Assembly (NCBI GenBank): GCA_025463605.1
Contig: JAODAV010000011.1
Location: 112,975 to 176,974, forward strand
Origin: Rhodoglobus sp.
Lineage (GTDB): Bacteria; Actinomycetota; Actinomycetes; Actinomycetales; Microbacteriaceae
Direction of reading: 5' to 3'
DNA length: 64,000 bases
Both the position numbers and the translations under genes were made by a program. Each line of letters begins with the position of its first letter. The stretch's first letter is position 1. A model generated the notes under the pieces. It made no database searches and was not told the origin of the DNA. It saw only the letters and a list, made by a program, of their open reading frames with translations. Below are positions 15,001 to 21,000 of this stretch, piece after piece.

Positions 15001-18000
15001 CCCGGAGGCACCCCCGGCGGGAAGCACGAGGGTGAGAGTCTCGCCGTTGACGGTGAAGGTCTCGTCGATCGTTCCGACGACGGTGCTGAACTCGATGGCG
15101 AGGTCGCCCGAGAACGCCACGCCCGGTACGTCGAGGGCAAGAGTGCCTGTGATCCGCCCGGCGATTGCCGAGGCCGCGCCGGTCGTCAGCAGGATGAGCG
15201 CTGTACCGGAGGAGAGGGTGAGCGCTCCCCCACCCAGGCTGACCCGCACGGCCGTCGCGGCGATCCGCAGAAGCCCCTTCGACGCATCCGGGGTGCCGGC
15301 GGCGGTGAGCGGCGTGACCTGCTCGATCGCGAAGTTGCCGCTCACAGACTGGTCGAGAATGGTGAGCGTCAGCGCATCGCCCTCGAAGCGCAGGTACGGG
15401 CCCGCCGCCAGGTCCAGTGCCTGCACCGTGGTGCCGACGAGAACAGATGCCGCGACCGCCGCGCCCGTGGTGTTGAGCACGAGCGCGAGCGACCCGCTGA
15501 GCGAAGCATCCGCCCCGAGGCGCACCGTGATCGTGCCCTCGATACGGCCCGCAATGCCCGCCGCGCTGATGACCAGGATGCCCGACCCGTTCGACAGGCG
15601 CACGCCGAGGTCGTCCGTCACATCGGTGGCGCCCGGGGTACCGCCGTCGTCGCCGACGAAGAGGCTCACGTTTGCGAGACCCACGACGGTGACGGGCACG
15701 CCGCCGGAGACCAGCCGCTCGACGGCGATGTCCGCCCGGAGGGTCTGGCCGAGCACGGCGAAGTCGAGCCCGCTGAGCGCGACCCGCAGGTAGGGACCCG
15801 CGGGAAGGGTCGTTGCGCCCACGGTCACAGCGGCGGGCGCGCTGTTGACGGCGACCGCGGCCACGACCCCGTTCACGCCGAGGGCGGCGATGGTGACGGT
15901 GGCGCTGAGGGCGCCGGCGATGCCGTCGGCCCGCACGACGAGATCACCGGTGATCTCGTCGAGCTGCACGGCGTCGCCGAAGGCGACCGTGCCGTCGGTC
16001 ACCGCGACGGTGAGGTCGGTCCCGGTACGACCGAAGGCGAACGTGCCGCCGAGGGATTGCCCCGCGAACGCCAGGTTTGCATCGCTGACGACGAACTCGG
16101 TGACCGCCGCGCCGGAGGCGAATTCCACGAGCACGCCGGGCTCGGTGCTGCCCGGGATCTCGATGGTCTGTGAAACGGCCTGACCCGTGCTGTTGACCCG
16201 CACGCTGGCGGTGCCGATGAGGGTCACCCCGCGCACGCCCAGCAGGCTGACGGTGCCGGATGCCACCAGCGCGTGGCCCGTACCCGACTCGATCAGCCCG
16301 ATCGTTGCGCCGGTGAGGAGCACTCCGACGGCCAGCGGGTTGAGTGCGCCGGATTCCAGGAACGCCGCTCCGCGACCGAGGAAGATCGTGAGCCCCGTGG
16401 CCGCGACGACCCGCACCGGCACGCCGTCGATGACCGTGTCGCTGTAGGTCAGGTTGCCTTCGATCGAGACGAAGTCACCGATAGTGAGCGTCAGGCCCGA
16501 AACCGAGAGGCTGAAGATCGTGCCGCCGGCCGGCGGAGCGGGCAGCTTGAACACGATGTCGGCGCCTGCCACGTTCAGCACCGTGTCGATCGCACCGGCC
16601 GTGGTGTTGATCTGGAGCAACGCCGAGCCGCTGGCCGATACGCCGCTTCCCCCGAGTGACGTGGAGCCGGAAAGGTACCCGGCCACTCCGTCGCCCTTGA
16701 GGATCAGCACACCCTGGCCGTCGAAGACGGAGGCGGTGGCCGCGTTGCCGATGAAGGCGTCGACATCCGACATCGCGAGGAGGATCTCTACGTCTCCGTC
16801 TGCGCCCACCGACCGGATGAATGCGAAGTCGCCGACCAGCTTTCCCGCGGCCAGGGTCGCGGTGAGGTCCTGGATGTCGACGCGCAGGTACTGGCCGACC
16901 GGCAGGGTCACGCCGCCGCCGAGTGCGACGGGGCCGGGGGTCGTGTTGAACAACACGGTCACGGCAGCACCCGTGACCGACACGAGATCGGGCACGGTCA
17001 GGTTCGCAGTGGCGCTGACGCTGCCCGCCACACCCGCCGCCGTGACGAGGAACGTCCCGTCGAGGCCGGCGATTGCGAGGTACGTCGTGGTGTCCGCGGT
17101 GAACGCGACACCGCCACCCGTGACATCGATTCGGTAGGCGGCGACCCCGCCCGTGACGATCCGCTCGAACCACACTTCGCCCGTGATGCCGACGCCGGCG
17201 ACGGTGACGGTGAGGCTTTCCGCCCCCACCCGGATGGTGTTCGCGGTGATTGCGCCGTGGTCCGCGGAATCGGTGTTGATCTCGACGGTGAGCGTTGCCG
17301 CCGTCACCGCAACGCCCGGGACGTGGATGCTGGGTGCGCCGGTGAAGGAGCCCCAGGCGCCACCCTCGCCGAGGGTCAGCGCCGCTGTCACGCCGGTCAG
17401 GGTTGCAAGCCCGTCGCCGAAGTCGAGCGACCCGCCCGCCACCGAGACGGTCGTGGTGCCCGCGGCCTTCTCCACCGTGATCGTGCCCGTGAGCCGCTGC
17501 CCTGCGACGACGAGCACGACATCCGCGCCCGTCAACCGGAGGTAGTCGCCTGCGCCGTTGGGCACCACAAGCGGGACGTCGGCGCCACCGACGGCGACCG
17601 TCGTGTCGACGTCGGCGCCCGTGGTGTTCAGCCGAACCACGAGGTCGCCGATGAAGGAGACGCCGGCAAGAGCGACCGTGACGTTTCCGCTGAGGGATGC
17701 CGCGACGCCGCCGGCCGTCACGAGCAGGGCCCCGATGCCGCCCGTCACCGAGACCAGCGTGGCCCCGGAGGCCGCGAACACGAGCGAGCCGTTCGCCAGC
17801 CCCGCCCGTACGACGGTGGCGCCGGCGCCATCGACGCCGCGCTCGAAGGTCACGTCGGCGGTGAGGGCCTGCCCTCCGACGGTGATCGTGGTGCCCAGGG
17901 CCTCGACGCGCAGGTAGGGGCCCGCGGGCAGGTCGCCGATGGCGGCGCCGCCCGTGTTGACCACGAGCCCGACTGTGGAGGCGAACGTGAAACCGCTGAT

Positions 18001-21000
18001 CTCCGAAGTCACTCCGGCGGCGAGGCGCCCGGCGACGCCCGCGGCCGTGATGGTGAGGGAACCGGCGATGTCCGTCAGCGCGAGCAGGTCGGTGCCGTCC
18101 TGAGCGATCGCGAAGTCGCCGCCCGTCACGGTGAGGTCTGTGCGCGGGACGCCATTCACCACCGTCCGCGCGATCGTCAGCTCGTCGAACGTGATCGCCT
18201 GGCCCGCGATGGTCACCGCGACCGCGGCGCCGGCGACGCGGAGGTACGAGTCCGCGGACGCGGTGCTCAACTCGAGGTCGAGGGAACCGGTGTAGTTGAA
18301 GCCCGGGAGCGCGATCGCGAGGTCTCCGGACAGGGTGGCCGAGACATCCCCGCTCGCAGTGGTCATCATCAAGGTGCCAGCGCCGTCGCTGAACCGGGCG
18401 ACCGGGGAGCCGCCGTCGGCGAACGCCAGCGCGAGGTTCGCGACGGTCACCGTGTAGCCATCGGCGGTCGACACGAAGGCGAGGTCGGCGGTCATCGACT
18501 GACCGAGCACGGCGAGGGCGAGCCCGGTGCCGCTGAAGGAGCCGGCCTCGCCGGCGTCGAAGTCCACCGTCACGTCGCCGGACCCGTCAGCGAGGGCGAC
18601 GACCTCGGAGACCGCGTCTGTGAAGCCGTTGATGCGAACGCGGAACGCGCCACCGAGGCTCAGGCGCGACCAGCCGGTGAGCGAGACGATGCCGGTGGCG
18701 TCGAGCGCGACATCCGTTCCGCCGACAGCGGATCGGACGTACAGCCCGACGGTCGCGGCTGAGACGGCGAGTCCGCCACCGAGGTCGACACTGAGGTTGC
18801 GCGCGGCCACGGCGATCGCGGTGGTCCCGGCCGCACTGTCCAGGGCGAGGCGTCCGGCGAGGGTGGCGCTCACGATTCCCGTCGCGACGACCGTGGCGCT
18901 CAGCGATCCGGTGACTCCCGCGGCGCTTAGTACCAAGGTACCTGCGCCGTCGGCGAGCGTCAGGGTCTGCTCGGTCCCGGCCGTGATCGTGGTGTGCACA
19001 CCGCTCACGGCGAGGGTGGTCTCGCCGGCCGCGAAGGTGACGCGCGTCGACCCGGTAAGAATCGTTCCGGAGATCTCAAGGGCGAGGTCTGCGGCGAGGG
19101 CGAGGCCGTCCGTGCCACTGTACGTGAGGACTGCGTTGGTCAGGTCGAGTCCGGAGCCCCCTGCGCTGAAGCTCACGGTGCCACCGGTCAGCTCGAGATC
19201 GACGTCCCCGGTGTCGTCGCGGGACACCAGCCTGAGGGACCCGCCGGAGAGCTGCACGTGATCGCCGAGAGTCGCGGACACGCCGACAGCGGTGATGACG
19301 AGATGTGAGCCCGTCTGGCTCAGGGTCGCCCCCGTCAGGCTCAGCAGCGCGATCTCGGCGCCACCCGAGGTGATGGACACCCCGAACGTCGAGGCAGGCG
19401 AGGCCGGGCCGAGGGTGATGAGGAGCGAACCGGCGTCGAGGGCGGCCGCGCTCGAGAGCGTGTAGGTGGCCGACACAGCAGCGCTGGCGGTGATCGCGAG
19501 CGTTCCCACCTGGAGCGCCAAGTGCAGAGCGGCGGTAAAGGTCACCGAGCCGGTGTACGGCCCCGTACCAGACAGCGCCCCGATCGCGAGGATGATGTCG
19601 GTCAGCGTGAGCGCATCACCGAGGCCGATGTTCCCGAGGTTCTGGGTGAAAGTCTGGTCGGCGAGGTAGGCCTGCAGCTGCGGCACGATGAGGCCCACCA
19701 GGCCGGCCAGCGGCGAGCCGGCGACGTAGTCGGAGAAGTGCGGCAGCGCGGCGGTCAGAGTACCGGTCGCTGCATCTACTGTCGTTGCGATCGCCTGCAC
19801 CGAGCCATCCGGCGCGACGTACCAGATGCGGGAGTTCCCGGCGGCTCCGCCGACCGCGATCGTGAGGACCGGAGCGCTGAGGAATGTCGTGATCTCCGCG
19901 CCGGTGCGCGCGTCGTACGCACGCAGGTCATAGATCGCAGAGGCAGTCAGGAGACCCGCGACTGTGCTGTTGCGGGCGGTGATGACGATCCACGCGTCGG
20001 CGGGAAGGGAACCGGGAGCGAAGGTGAGGGTCGCGTTGCCGAGCGAGAGAGTCGCACCGGCACTGGCGGAGACGAGCACTGCTCCGGCAGGTGGCGTGAA
20101 CGCCGGCGTCTGCGCGGGGCTGGAAGTCGCGGGGCTGGAAATCGCCGGGCTGGAAATAGTGAGGGTGGCGGTCGGATCGAGCAGGGTGACCGCGGCGTCG
20201 AGGTGGATGGTGGCGGAGGTCGTGTCAGCGAGGTCGGCGGTCGGGGGCCCGCGGCCCGCCTGGATCAGCACGTCGTCGCCGGCGAAGACAGGGCTGTTCA
20301 CGTCCACAAGGGCCACGCGGCTGCGGAGAGGAACCACGAACACCTGCGCGACCGTGGACTCCGGCCCGCGCCCGCCCGCGGAGGACGATCCGGTCGAGCC
20401 TGCGGTGAGTGTGACCGCGCCACCGGCACGCAGCGGGTTGCCGTCGAGGCCTGCCCCGAGTGCCGTCATCACCGACGCGGGAACCACCGTGGCGGCGAGC
20501 GCCCGGACCGGGACAGCAGTGACCGCAGCAGCAGCGTCGGCCACTGCCTGGGACACGCCGCCGAGGCCGGCGAGAAGCTGGATGGGAACGGCCGGAGCGA
20601 GCGCGAATGCGGCCGGCGCCGCCGCTGCGCCGGTGTCGGAGCGACCGGTCGAGGCGAGCGTCACCGCGCCGCCCACGGTCGCTGCGCGATCGAGGAGCAC
20701 GCTGACATCGTGCGCGCCCAAGACCAGCGCCGCACCGGTGCCCGTGGCACGGGCAGTCGCCTCCTGAGATGCGGCCAGGGTGAGGTCACCCGCCAGTGCG
20801 AGAGGAGCACCGGCCGCCGCGGTCGCCGACGTGCGTGCCGAAGAGGATACGAGCGCCCAGCCACGGCCGCCGTCGGCCACAGCGGTGTGATGCGTGGTGG
20901 CACGCAGCTCGAGGTGAGTGGCGCCGGTTAATTCCGCGCCTTCTTCCAGACTGCTGCCGGCGACATCGCGAACCACGAGCGCGGCAACGCCGCCGTCGGG

